From the NCBI GenBank assembly GCA_040766655.1, contig JAXGQB010000008.1, forward strand, positions 186,001 through 250,000: a stretch of 64,000 nucleotides of DNA. Reading direction: 5' to 3'. The notes below the pieces were generated by a model. That model was not told the origin of the DNA and made no database searches. It worked only from the letters and a program-made list of their open reading frames with translations. Below are positions 33,191 through 43,084 of this stretch, piece after piece. Positions within the stretch are counted from its first letter, which is position 1, and the number at the start of each line of letters is the position of its first letter. The DNA is from JALOOB01 sp040766655. Lineage in GTDB: Bacteria > Chloroflexota > Anaerolineae > CG2-30-64-16. A program made the position numbers and the translations under genes.

Positions 33191-34468
33191 ATGGCAGAAG
33201 AGCCGAAACTGCCACCATCTGAGACCCCGTTCGTCGAGCAGGTCAAGGGCGCATTGCAGGACGTCGCCCATGCGCTCAAGGGCGACAAACCCTCTGAGAC
33301 ACCGTTGCTCGACCAACTCGAGGAGGGGCCCTGGCCCAGCTTCGTCACCGAGATGAAGCGGGCCGCCGAGGACGACGATTCGGCCAAAGACCTTCTTCGC
33401 CAGCTCGAGCGATCGTATGAGGATAGCATCGGGCATTGGAAGCATGGCGGCATCGTCGGCGTGCGCGGCTACGGCGGCGGCGTGATCGGGCGCTACTCCG
33501 ATCTCCCGGAGGAGTTCCCGGCGGTGGCCGAGTTCCACACGATGCGCGTGAACATGCCGTCGGGTTGGTTCTACGATTCCAAGACGCTGCGCAAGCTCTG
33601 TGATGTCTGGGACAAGCATGGCAGCGGCCTCACCAACATGCACGGCGCCACCGGCGACGTCATTCTGCTGGGTGTGCCAACGGCAGGGCTGCAGCCCTGC
33701 TTCGATGACCTGGCTGAGATCGGCTTCGACCTGGGCGGCTCGGGCTCCGACATGCGGACGCCGAGCTGCTGCGTGGGGCCGGGCCGCTGTGAATACGCGT
33801 GCATCGACACGCTCGAGCTGCTGTACGACCTGACGATGACGTATCAGGACCAGTTGCACCGGCCGATGTTCCCTTACAAGACGAAGATCAAGATCTCCGG
33901 CTGCCCGAACGACTGCGTGGCGGCCGTGCCGCGGTCGGACATCTCGATCATCGGCACCTGGCGCGACCAGATCAGGATCGATCCGGTCGAGGTGGCCGCG
34001 TATGCCGACAGTGACCTGGACATCGCGCAGGAAGTGGTGGCGCTGTGCCCCACGCGCTGCATGAAGTGGGATCCGCAGGCCAAGTCTCTGGCGATCGAGG
34101 ATGCCGAGTGCAACCGCTGCATGCACTGCATCAACCTGATGCCGAAGGCGCTCCGCGTCGGCCGGGAGAAGGGCGCTACGATCCTGGTCGGCGGCAAGGC
34201 GCCCATCGTGCACGGCGCGATGCTCTCGTGGGTGATCGTGCCCTTCATGAAGATGGAGCCGCCGTACACGGAGTTCAAGGAGCTGTTGGATAAGATCTGG
34301 GACTGGTGGGATGAGAACGGCAAGATGCGCGAGCGCCTCGGCGAATTGATCAACCGCTTGGGCATGCGGGTCTTCCTGAAGGCAGTCGATCTTCCGCCCG
34401 TGCCTCAGATGGTGCGCGCACCGCGTGCGAACCCGTATTACTTCTGGGATCCTGAGGAGGTGAAGTGA
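33191..34468 (+). CDS. dsrA: Dissimilatory sulfite reductase alpha subunit
   Basis: A 425-residue alpha subunit of the siroheme sulfite reductase. Siroheme/[4Fe-4S] ligands are in PSCCVGPGRCEYAC and ISGCPNDC, and the inserted ferredoxin domain has ALCPTRCMKW and CNRCMHCINLMP. GYGGGVIGRYSDLPEEFP and HTMRVNMPSGWFY are typical of DsrA. An acidic N-terminal stretch of about 60 residues precedes the core. AGGAGG lies before the ATG. It overlaps dsrB at its stop codon. Confidence 0.97.
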   Translation: MAEEPKLPPSETPFVEQVKGALQDVAHALKGDKPSETPLLDQLEEGPWPSFVTEMKRAAEDDDSAKDLLRQLERSYEDSIGHWKHGGIVGVRGYGGGVIGRYSDLPEEFPAVAEFHTMRVNMPSGWFYDSKTLRKLCDVWDKHGSGLTNMHGATGDVILLGVPTAGLQPCFDDLAEIGFDLGGSGSDMRTPSCCVGPGRCEYACIDTLELLYDLTMTYQDQLHRPMFPYKTKIKISGCPNDCVAAVPRSDISIIGTWRDQIRIDPVEVAAYADSDLDIAQEVVALCPTRCMKWDPQAKSLAIEDAECNRCMHCINLMPKALRVGREKGATILVGGKAPIVHGAMLSWVIVPFMKMEPPYTEFKELLDKIWDWWDENGKMRERLGELINRLGMRVFLKAVDLPPVPQMVRAPRANPYYFWDPEEVK

Positions 34469-35529
34469 TGGCTACTCGGACCGATTTCGGACCACCCTAT
34501 TTCCGAGAAATGCTTCCTCCGGTGATCGAGAAGAACTACGGCCAGTGGAAGTATCACGAGCGGCTGCAGCCGGGCCTGCTGGTGCACGTCGCCGAATCGG
34601 GCGATCGCCTGTGGACCGTGCGCGTGGGCTCCTCCCGACTGGTCAGCACCGACTGGATCCGGGACGTGTGTGACATTGCGGATCAGTTCTGCGACGGCCA
34701 CGTCCGTTTCACGAGCCGGCACAACCTGGAGTTTCTGGTCAGCGATTCGGAAAAGGTCCAGCCGCTGATTGCCCTCCTGGGCGAACAAGGCTATCCGGTG
34801 GGCGGCACGGGACATGCGATCAGCAACCCCGTGCACACCCAGGGGTGGATCCACTGCCACACGCCGGCCACCGATGCATCGGGCATCGTCAAGGCGGTCA
34901 TGGATGACCTTTACGAGTACTTTGTCGATATGAAGCTGCCCGCGTATTGCCGCATCTCCCTGGCGTGCTGTCTGAACATGTGCGGCGCGGTGCACTGCTC
35001 CGACGTGGCCATCCTGGGCATCCATCGGAAGCCCCCGGCCATCAACCACGACATCGTGCGCGCCAAGTGCGAGATCCCGAACGTGATTGCGGCTTGCCCG
35101 ACGGGCGCGATCCGTCCCGATCCTAAGACCAAGTCGCTGGTCGTCAACGAAGAGAAGTGCATGTACTGCGGCAACTGCTACACCATGTGCCCTGGCATGC
35201 CCCTGGCCGACCCGGTCGGCGATGGCGTCTCGATCTGGGTGGGTGGCAAGATCTCGAGCGCGCGGACGCCGCCGAAGTTCTCCCGGCTGGTGATTCCGTT
35301 CCTGCCGAACAACCCGCCGCGTTGGCCCGAGGTGACGACTGCCGTCAGGCACATCGTCGAGACGTGGGCCAGCCATGCGCACAAGCACGAGCGCATGGGC
35401 GAATGGATCGATCGCATCGGCTGGGAGCGCTTCTTCACCCTGACCGGCATCGAGTTCAAGGAACAGCTCATCGACGACTTCACCCTGGCGCCTGAAACTT
35501 TCAGATCGACGCCTACGTTTAAGTGGTAG
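34468..35529 (+). CDS. dsrB: Dissimilatory sulfite reductase beta subunit
   Basis: A 353-residue beta subunit holding the catalytic siroheme. Signatures are DGHVRFTSRHNLEFLV, ISNPVHTQGWIHCHTPATD, the cluster ligands in SLACCLNMCGAVHC and the ferredoxin domain AACPTGAI with CMYCGNCYTMCPGMPLAD. The ATG at 34468 overlaps the dsrA stop as TGATG and has GGAGG seven bases upstream, so equimolar translation is likely. Confidence 0.97.
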   Translation: MATRTDFGPPYFREMLPPVIEKNYGQWKYHERLQPGLLVHVAESGDRLWTVRVGSSRLVSTDWIRDVCDIADQFCDGHVRFTSRHNLEFLVSDSEKVQPLIALLGEQGYPVGGTGHAISNPVHTQGWIHCHTPATDASGIVKAVMDDLYEYFVDMKLPAYCRISLACCLNMCGAVHCSDVAILGIHRKPPAINHDIVRAKCEIPNVIAACPTGAIRPDPKTKSLVVNEEKCMYCGNCYTMCPGMPLADPVGDGVSIWVGGKISSARTPPKFSRLVIPFLPNNPPRWPEVTTAVRHIVETWASHAHKHERMGEWIDRIGWERFFTLTGIEFKEQLIDDFTLAPETFRSTPTFKW

Positions 35530-35538
35530 GGATACGTT

Positions 35539-35574
35539 GCATGTAGAGACGTTGCATGCAACGTCTCTACATGC
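35539..35574. repeat. 36-bp perfect palindrome between dsrB and dsrD
   Basis: Two 18-base arms (starting GCATGTAGAGACGTT) meet with no loop. It occupies most of the dsrB-dsrD gap and probably forms an RNA hairpin downstream of dsrAB. Similar TAGAGACGTTGC palindromes occur in cyanobacterial genomes, as I recall. Confidence 0.85.
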
Positions 35575-35595
35575 CAGCGAGGGGAGAGGAATCTG

Positions 35596-35796
35596 ATGTC
35601 AGACGAAGAACTTAAGGCCAGGATCGTGGAGTACGTCAGGAACAGCAAGAAGAAGATCGGGGCGCGCCAGATTGCTGAGGGGCTCGAATTGGAACTGCGC
35701 ACCACGAAGAAGGTCCTCAGCGAGATGGTAAACGACGGCACGTTGGAGTTCGAGTCGTTCGGTGGCGCAACCTTCATCAAGGTGGGTGAGGGCTGA
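35596..35796 (+). CDS. dsrD: DsrD, activator of dissimilatory sulfite reductase
   Basis: A 66-residue winged-helix protein with LKARIVEYVRNSKKKIGARQ, ELRTTKKVLSEMVNDG and a final beta-strand FESFGGATFIKV. DsrD is known to stimulate DsrAB and is found mainly in organisms that reduce sulfite. Its presence here argues for the reductive direction. A GGGGAGAGG site precedes the ATG. Confidence 0.9.
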   Translation: MSDEELKARIVEYVRNSKKKIGARQIAEGLELELRTTKKVLSEMVNDGTLEFESFGGATFIKVGEG

Positions 35797-35851
35797 GGCC
35801 GGCACGCGCACGGCTGATGAAGTCCGATCGAGTGTGCGTACACGTTCGGTA

Positions 35852-35877
35852 TGGCTCTTCGGAAGCGTAGAGCCATT
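35852..35877 (+). repeat. Hairpin in the dsrD-dsrC gap
   Basis: ATGGCTCT and AGAGCCAT form an 8-bp stem with a ten-base loop 14 bases before dsrC. The rest of 35797-35891 shows no gene. Confidence 0.6.
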
Positions 35878-35891
35878 ATCAGGGAGGCAAC

Positions 35892-36209
35892 ATGCCGATA
35901 GTAAACCTCAGTGGTATCGAAATCGATGTGGATGAGGACGGCTTCATCCAGGAACCGGATACGTGGACGCCGGAGCTGGCTGCGGCCATTGCCGTGACCG
36001 AGGATGTAGAAGAGCTGACCGAGGACCACTGGAAGGTGGTCAACTACCTGCGCGACTACTATCAGCAATTCGGCATCGCACCGATGATCCGAAAGCTGTG
36101 CAAGGAGACCGGTTTCCCGCTCAAGGATATCTACGAGATGTTCCCGAGCGGGCCGGCGAAGGGCGCCTGCAAGATCGCCGGGCTTCCCAAGCCGACCGGC
36201 TGCGTGTAA
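35892..36209 (+). CDS. dsrC: DsrC sulfur-carrier / trisulfide substrate protein
   Basis: A 105-residue DsrC with both redox cysteines in the flexible C-terminal arm: Cys93 in KGACKIAGLP and Cys104 in KPTGCV. Sulfite reduced by DsrAB is released as a trisulfide bridging these residues, which DsrMK then reduces. HWKVVNYLRDYYQQFGIAP is typical. AGGGAGG lies upstream. Having both Cys separates it from TusE and other DsrC-like proteins. Confidence 0.96.
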   Translation: MPIVNLSGIEIDVDEDGFIQEPDTWTPELAAAIAVTEDVEELTEDHWKVVNYLRDYYQQFGIAPMIRKLCKETGFPLKDIYEMFPSGPAKGACKIAGLPKPTGCV

Positions 36210-36398
36210 GCACCATTCGGGGCGGGATGCACTGCGTCCCGTTTGGCCCCCAGCAACACTGGACGCACGTCGTCCAGCCAGGCTGGGCACATGGCGTCCC
36301 GCACGACAGCCCGCACGGGGTCACGCATCCCCGGGGGTGCGCGAAGTGCGGCTGAGTGCGGGACGCAGCGTTAATGTATCTGGCACGGAGCGCGGCCC

Positions 36399-37148
36399 TT
36401 GTCCACTTCCACTGCCCTCTGGACGTTGTTCACTGTCTTTGTCGCCGGCTTCAGCTATTTTGCCGCGATCACATTTGTCCTCGGCCTGCTCTGGAGGTTG
36501 TTCGGGTACCTCCGCGCGCCTGCACCGCTTCCCGTGGCGGTCACGCCCGCACCCGAGACGGATGGCGGCGCGGCCTTGCGCGTGGCCGGAGATGTCCTGC
36601 TCTTTCCGGCGCTGTTCAAGGCAGATAAGGCCCTGTGGGCGGGCGCGTGGGTCTTTCATGCCGCGCTATGGGTGATCCTGCTGCGACACCTGCGCTACTT
36701 CACCTACCCGGTGCCGGGTGTCTCCGTGCTCATGTCACCGGTGGCGCTCTGGGCCGGCTACATCTTCGGGCTGGCGGTGCTCTATCTGTTCTGGCGGCGC
36801 CTCGCCCTGCCGCGCACGATGTATCTTTCCGGCCTGCCGGATTTTGTGGCGCTGGCCCTCATGGGGCTGATCGCTGCCACCGGCATCCTGGTGAAGTACT
36901 GGCTGCACGTGAACATCGTCGACGTCAAGGCGTTCATTCTCGGGCTGCTGACCCTGCGACCGGTTGCCCCGCCGCAACACCCGCTCTTCCTGGTGCATTT
37001 CCTGTTGGTGGCGCTGCTGCTGGTCTATTTCCCCTTCAGTAAGCTGCTTCACGCGGGGGGCGTCTTCTTCAGCCCGACGCGCAACCAGGCCTACGAGATC
37101 CAGAAACGCGGCAAGCGATGGGATCGTGAGCTGAGGACGAGGTATTAG
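36399..37148 (+). CDS. dsrM: DsrM membrane cytochrome b subunit (NarI-like)
   Basis: A 249-residue membrane protein with about six hydrophobic segments of the NarI/DsrM type. Candidate heme-b histidines lie in VFHAALWVILLRHLRY and PLFLVHFLLVALLLVYFPF, and the end SKLLHAGGVFFSPTRNQ is characteristic. It takes electrons from menaquinol for DsrK. It uses a TTG start with GGAG eight bases upstream. The gap 36210-36398 contains only a CTGGACG/CGTCCAG hairpin at 36259-36277. Confidence 0.9.
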   Translation: MSTSTALWTLFTVFVAGFSYFAAITFVLGLLWRLFGYLRAPAPLPVAVTPAPETDGGAALRVAGDVLLFPALFKADKALWAGAWVFHAALWVILLRHLRYFTYPVPGVSVLMSPVALWAGYIFGLAVLYLFWRRLALPRTMYLSGLPDFVALALMGLIAATGILVKYWLHVNIVDVKAFILGLLTLRPVAPPQHPLFLVHFLLVALLLVYFPFSKLLHAGGVFFSPTRNQAYEIQKRGKRWDRELRTRY

Positions 37149-37149
37149 G

Positions 37150-38598
<1,449 letters not shown>

Positions 38599-38637
38599 GC
38601 AATGGCTCAGCAATGCCGAGCATTGCTGAGCCATTGC
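38599..38637. repeat. 18-bp stem hairpin immediately after dsrK
   Basis: Perfect 18-base arms starting GCAATGGCTCAGC surround a three-base loop and begin at the base after the dsrK stop. No U-tract follows, so mRNA processing or protection is more likely than termination. Confidence 0.85.
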
Positions 38638-38693
38638 TTGGGCAATTCTGGGGACCTGCCAGGGCATTATCGATTTCGGTACGGAGTCGCAGC

Positions 38694-39005
38694 ATGCGTA
38701 AGCTCTTTCTACTGCTGGCCATCGCGGTTGTCGTGGGCCTGATCGCCGGGTTCTACCCGGGCTGGGTCGAGAAGCCGGTGAAGGACGGCGAGGGACCGCT
38801 GGCGGTCCGCATCGGTGCACAGTATCCCGCGCCCGAGTACCACAGTCCGCTGGAGTGGTGGCAGACACACCACATGGATATGGTGAACCGCGGGGACCTG
38901 GCGCAGGCCGATTGCCTGTATTGCCACGAGCCGGCCAAGAGCTGCAATAACTGCCACGGCTACGTCGGCGTCGATCCGATCGTCGACCCTGAGTCACCTG
39001 AGTGA
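38694..39005 (+). CDS. DsrJ-like diheme cytochrome c, membrane-anchored
   Basis: A 103-residue protein with an N-terminal signal-anchor helix (RKLFLLLAIAVVVGLIAGFY) and two heme-c sites, CLYCH and CNNCH, near the C-terminus, plus THHMDMV before them. The position after dsrMK fits DsrJ, but DsrJ normally has three heme motifs. GGAG lies seven bases upstream of the ATG. Confidence 0.75.
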   Translation: MRKLFLLLAIAVVVGLIAGFYPGWVEKPVKDGEGPLAVRIGAQYPAPEYHSPLEWWQTHHMDMVNRGDLAQADCLYCHEPAKSCNNCHGYVGVDPIVDPESPE

Positions 39006-39053
39006 TGGCAGTCGTTTGCAGGATGGGTTTGATTCTCCGTTCGGAGTGCTTCG

Positions 39054-39509
39054 ATGTCTGATCCTATGACTAAGCTGCATGCGCCCCTGAGCTCGCCCCT
39101 GGCGTCACGGCGCCAGTTCATTCTGGCAGGGATGGCCGTGGTTGGCGCAGCGTGGGCCGGCACAGGCCTGCAATCGGTGCTCTTCCCGAAGGCATCGGCG
39201 ACCGCGGCAAAACCGATCAGCCTCCCCCTGGCCGATCTGCCGGTGGGCGCGAGCAAGCCCGTGACCTACGGCGCAACGCCGGCCCTGGTGGTCCGCACGC
39301 CGGAGAGCATCCGCTGCTTCTCCCTGGTGTGCACGCACCTGGGCTGCCTGGTCCAGTGGCAGGAGGGGGCGCAGGAGTTCTATTGTCCCTGCCACGACGG
39401 CCGCTTCGATCAGTTCGGAGAGGTTTTGGCCGGGCCTCCGCCGCTGCCGCTCGAGCAGATCGCGGTGCGCGTGGACGGCGAGACGGTGATTATTGGAGAA
39501 GAAGTATGA
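39054..39509 (+). CDS. Rieske [2Fe-2S] protein with Tat-like signal
   Basis: A 151-residue exported Rieske protein. The twin-arginine-like ASRRQFILAGMAVVGAAW is followed by the cluster ligands CTHLGCLVQW and CPCHDGRFDQFG. It would sit outside the membrane and pass electrons from quinol or to cytochrome c. No cytochrome b of the bc1 type is encoded nearby. It overlaps the next gene by four bases (ATGA). Confidence 0.9.
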   Translation: MSDPMTKLHAPLSSPLASRRQFILAGMAVVGAAWAGTGLQSVLFPKASATAAKPISLPLADLPVGASKPVTYGATPALVVRTPESIRCFSLVCTHLGCLVQWQEGAQEFYCPCHDGRFDQFGEVLAGPPPLPLEQIAVRVDGETVIIGEEV

Positions 39510-39886
39510 AACGCGGTGCGCTGATCGCGCTGGCATTCGTCATGGTTCTTGCGGTGGTGCTGGCCGCGGGCCAGCCGACCGCCGCGCTGCCCGAGTACTC
39601 CGAGCAGACCGGGGAGCCTTGCGCGGGCTGCCACATCAGCCCGTCGGGCGGCGGCCTGCGCACGCCGCGCGGGCAGGCCTGGGTGGGCAGTGGCCGGCCG
39701 GGCGTGGTGCCTGGCCTCACCGATGCCCTGGCGCTGCTGGGCGTGCGGCTCACGATCGACGAGGCCGATTTTGTCGCAGTGCCCGGCGAGGTTCGGCCGG
39801 CTGAACCGCTGCGGGCAGACGCCGCACCGGCGGACGCCGCCAAGGCGGAGCTGGCCGCCTGGCTGCGCATGTATGCGGGGAACTGA
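39506..39886 (+). CDS. Secreted monoheme cytochrome c
   Basis: A 126-residue protein with a signal peptide (KRGALIALAFVMVLAVVLAA) and one heme-c motif in GEPCAGCHISPSGGG, followed by RTPRGQAWVGSGRPG. It overlaps both the Rieske gene (ATGA) and the molybdopterin-fold gene (one base), indicating a single complex. Confidence 0.82.
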   Translation: MKRGALIALAFVMVLAVVLAAGQPTAALPEYSEQTGEPCAGCHISPSGGGLRTPRGQAWVGSGRPGVVPGLTDALALLGVRLTIDEADFVAVPGEVRPAEPLRADAAPADAAKAELAAWLRMYAGN

Positions 39887-42213
39887 TGAGTAGCTTCTCA
39901 CGACGCAGCTTCATAAAGCTCACCGGCGTCACGGCTGCAACCGTGGCCGCGGCCGCCGGCACGCGTGCGCTCCTTGATGGGGCAGCCGCGCCCCGGCCGG
40001 GCCGCGCGGCATTCGCCGCGGCCGCGCTCGACGAGAAGTGGGTGCGGACCACGTGCGCCCTGTGCCCTTCCGGCTGCGGCCTGGAGGTGCGGGTCGTCGA
40101 CGGCCGTGCGGTCAAAGTCGAGGGCAGCGCCATTCACCCGGTGAACCAGGGAGTCTGCTGCCTCCGCGGCCAGGCATCGCTGGAGATGCTCTACAGCCCG
40201 GAGCGGATCGAGCGACCCCGCGTGCGAAACGGCAGCAAGACGGATCCTGAGACGTCCTGGCGGGAGGTCTCCTGGGACGAGGCGCTGGCGCTGGTGGCCG
40301 GGAAGCTGGCCGAGCTGCGCGATGCAGGCCAGCCCCACACCGCCGCGTTCCTGCACAGCGAGACCCGCGGGTCGATGCGGGCGACGATCGATCGTTTCAT
40401 GGCGGCCTACGGGTCGCCCAACAGCATCTCGCTTGAGGGTGCGGGCGAGCATGCGGCCCGAACAGCCATGTTCCTTTCGCAGGGAATCAACGGCTACCCG
40501 GCCTACGACCTGAATAACGCCTCCTACGTCATGGCGTTCGGTGGCAATATGTTGGAGAGCGGCCGGCACGTCATCTCGGCGCTGGCCGCGCTGGCATTCA
40601 TGCGCCGGGGCCGGCCCGAGCGCGGCAAGTTCGTTGCGGTGCACCCACGGCTCTCCCTGACCGCGGTGAAGGCGGACGAATGGGTGCCGATCCGGCCGGA
40701 GACGTACGCAGCGTTGGCGCTGGGCATGGCCAACGTGATCATCAACAGCAACCTGTATGATGCGGACTTCGTCCGTGACTATACCTTCGGCTTCGAGGAC
40801 TTCACCGACGCACAGGGCGTTTCGCACATGGGCTTCAAGCGCCTGGTGCTGGAGAACTACCCGCTGGAACGGGTCGAGTTCATCACCGGCGTGCCGGCCG
40901 CGGACATCGCGCGGCTGGCCGGCGAGTTCGCCACGAACCGGCCCGCGCTTGCCCTTATGCCGCTGGAGCCGGATGGGCTCGACCTGCGCGCCGCGCTCGC
41001 GGTGCACGCGCTGAACGCGCTGGTGGGCAGCATCGATGCCAGGGGCGGCGTGCTCGTGCAGCGCTTCCCGAACCTGGCGGACTGGCCGGGCGGCCCGCTG
41101 CCCGACGCGGATACGATGTCGCTGCCACGGCTCGACGCGGTCGCATCCAGCCCCTTCGAGCAGCCCTCGGCCGATGCGTTGGCGGCCCGCCTGGTTTCCG
41201 GCGACCCGTACCCCGTGAACGCGCTCTTCGTGTACAACGCGAACCCGGTCTACGAGTTGCCCGCGGGCGGCGCCATGGCCGAGGCGCTTCTGAAGATTCC
41301 GTTCGTGGTCAGCTTTGCGTCGACGCTCGACGAAACGGCCGCGCACGCGGACGTCATCCTGCCCGCGAGCACGTTCCTGGAGATCTGGGGGGACGATTTC
41401 GTGGAGGGAGTCGGCTATCCCGGCGCGTCGGTGCGGCGGCCGGTGGTGGAGCCGATCCATGACACGCGCAATCCCGGCGACGTCCTGCTGGCCCTCGCCG
41501 CTGCGCTCGGCGGAGCGGTCGGCCAGGCCTTGCCTTTCGGTGACTACAAGGCGCTGTTCGAACACCGGCTGTCGGCCATCGATACGGACTGGGCCAAGTT
41601 CGACGAGAACGGCGTGTGGTCGGAGATGGTCTACTTCAATGCGGAGCCGGGGAGCAAGGCGTGGAGCAGCGTCGTCGGTCGCGACCGTCTGAACGCGCCG
41701 AAGGACGGCCGCTTCGACTTCTTCTCACGCGAGGTCTTCGCGGTGATGGAAGGCGAGAGCGCGGCGGACGTTGACCAGGCGTGCCTGCCGGGGTTCGACG
41801 CGTCGGGCCAGGAGCTCACTGCGAGCGAGTACCCGTTCCTGCTGGTCACGCAGGGGCTCATCACCCAGCCGCGCACCTGGTGGGGGATCGTGCCTGCCCT
41901 GCAGGAGAGCTACGGGCTGCAGTCCAACATGAAGTGGACCAACTGGGTGGAGATCAGCCCGCGGGCCGCTGCGCCGCTGGGGCTGGCGGACCACGACCTG
42001 GTGTGGGTCGAATCGCCGCTGGCCAAGGTGCAAGCGAGGGTTCGCCTCTACCAGGGGCTCTGGCCCAACGCCGTGTATTTGCCGCCGGGCCTCGGTCATC
42101 GATCGGCGGTCAAGTGGGGTCGCGGCAGCGCCGTGCCCCTGGTGGTCGGCGAGAACGTCAACCGGCTCCTCGCCAGCGACGGCGTCACGCGGGTGAAGAT
42201 ATACAAGGTTTGA
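39886..42213 (+). CDS. Molybdopterin-oxidoreductase-fold subunit lacking the metal-ligand cysteine, Tat-exported
   Basis: A 775-residue DMSO-reductase-family protein with a Tat signal (SRRSFIKLTGVTAATVA), a [4Fe-4S] site (CALCPSGC plus a Cys in GVCCLRG) and cofactor-fold segments such as ADVILPASTFLEIWGD. At the position where PhsA/PsrA-type enzymes have a Cys (after GSPN) the sequence is GSPNSISLEGAGE, and no Cys occurs between the FeS site and about residue 625. The protein may therefore hold no catalytic Mo, like QrcB or the Mo-fold part of alternative complex III. Neighbouring FeS and NrfD subunits support a quinone-linked complex. Confidence 0.82.
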   Translation: MSSFSRRSFIKLTGVTAATVAAAAGTRALLDGAAAPRPGRAAFAAAALDEKWVRTTCALCPSGCGLEVRVVDGRAVKVEGSAIHPVNQGVCCLRGQASLEMLYSPERIERPRVRNGSKTDPETSWREVSWDEALALVAGKLAELRDAGQPHTAAFLHSETRGSMRATIDRFMAAYGSPNSISLEGAGEHAARTAMFLSQGINGYPAYDLNNASYVMAFGGNMLESGRHVISALAALAFMRRGRPERGKFVAVHPRLSLTAVKADEWVPIRPETYAALALGMANVIINSNLYDADFVRDYTFGFEDFTDAQGVSHMGFKRLVLENYPLERVEFITGVPAADIARLAGEFATNRPALALMPLEPDGLDLRAALAVHALNALVGSIDARGGVLVQRFPNLADWPGGPLPDADTMSLPRLDAVASSPFEQPSADALAARLVSGDPYPVNALFVYNANPVYELPAGGAMAEALLKIPFVVSFASTLDETAAHADVILPASTFLEIWGDDFVEGVGYPGASVRRPVVEPIHDTRNPGDVLLALAAALGGAVGQALPFGDYKALFEHRLSAIDTDWAKFDENGVWSEMVYFNAEPGSKAWSSVVGRDRLNAPKDGRFDFFSREVFAVMEGESAADVDQACLPGFDASGQELTASEYPFLLVTQGLITQPRTWWGIVPALQESYGLQSNMKWTNWVEISPRAAAPLGLADHDLVWVESPLAKVQARVRLYQGLWPNAVYLPPGLGHRSAVKWGRGSAVPLVVGENVNRLLASDGVTRVKIYKV

Positions 42214-42217
42214 AGGA

Positions 42218-42322
42218 AGAAGGAAAAAGGAAGAAGGAAGAGGAAAGACGAGAGCAAGATGACGGACCACGCCTGTACTGGTCACGAGAGCTGATCTTCA
42301 ATCTTCAATCTTAAATCTTCTT
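42218..42322. repeat. Polypurine/polypyrimidine repeat tract
   Basis: GGAAGAAGGA-type units at 42218-42250 are followed by CTTCAATCTTCAATC units at 42296-42322. The two arms are partly complementary and could fold. The tract separates the molybdopterin-fold gene from the FeS gene. Confidence 0.75.
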
Positions 42323-42339
42323 TCTCACTGGAGGCGCAC

Positions 42340-43026
42340 ATGCCCCGTTGGGGAATGGTCATCGATCTGGATAAGTGCTTTGCCTGTCAGAGCTGCACCG
42401 CGGCGTGCCGGATGGAGAACAACACGCCGCCGGCGGGCCCCGATCAGACGGGTGACGGCCGCGCGATCCTGTGGAACGAAGTGCTCGCGTTCGTCGAGGG
42501 CGACTATCCGAAGACGCAAGTGCTGTTGGTGCCCCGGCCGTGCCAGCAGTGCGACAATCCGCCCTGCACCTACGTCTGCCCGGTGAAGGCGACGTACAAG
42601 AACGAGGATGGCATCGTCGTCGTGGATTACGATCGGTGCATCGGGTGCCGCATGTGTGCGGTGGCATGTCCGTACCAGGTGCGCTACTTCAACTGGCACG
42701 CGCCTGAGTGGCCGCCTGCGTTGCGCGCCCACCTCAATCCTGATCCAGAAGTGGCTCCGCGGCCTAAGGGCGTGGTGGAGAAGTGCACCTTCTGCATCCA
42801 GCGCCTGCGGCACGCACAGGAGAAGGCGGCCGCCGAGGGCCGGCCGTTCGACGCCACCGATTACCAGCCTGCGTGCGTGCAGACCTGCACGGGACACGCC
42901 CGCTATTTCGGCGACCTGGATGACCCGAACAGCCTGGTCTACGATCTCAGCCACAGCCCGCGCGCGTTTCGGCTGCTCGAAGAGATGGGTACCGAGCCCA
43001 AGGTCTACTATCTGAAGCAAGGGTAA
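42340..43026 (+). CDS. Four-cluster ferredoxin-type subunit (DsrO/PsrB/QrcC-like)
   Basis: A 228-residue electron-transfer subunit. Cys groups CFACQSCTAAC, CQQCDNPPCTYVC, CIGCRMCAVACP and CTFCIQRL/CVQTCTG can bind four [4Fe-4S] clusters, as in the beta subunits of the DMSO-reductase family. It has no export signal of its own, so it would be carried out with the Tat-bearing partner. GGAGG precedes the ATG. DsrO is a second possible name. Confidence 0.9.
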   Translation: MPRWGMVIDLDKCFACQSCTAACRMENNTPPAGPDQTGDGRAILWNEVLAFVEGDYPKTQVLLVPRPCQQCDNPPCTYVCPVKATYKNEDGIVVVDYDRCIGCRMCAVACPYQVRYFNWHAPEWPPALRAHLNPDPEVAPRPKGVVEKCTFCIQRLRHAQEKAAAEGRPFDATDYQPACVQTCTGHARYFGDLDDPNSLVYDLSHSPRAFRLLEEMGTEPKVYYLKQG

Positions 43027-43084
43027 GGGCGACGGAAGGAAGATTGAAGATTGCAGATCGTACACTGCCTGAGGACGTAGGAAA

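Noticed and set aside
33191..35529. Assimilatory sulfite reductase
   Set aside because: Both subunits carry the inserted ferredoxin domain and DsrA/DsrB-specific cysteine patterns, and dsrD, dsrC and dsrMK follow directly.
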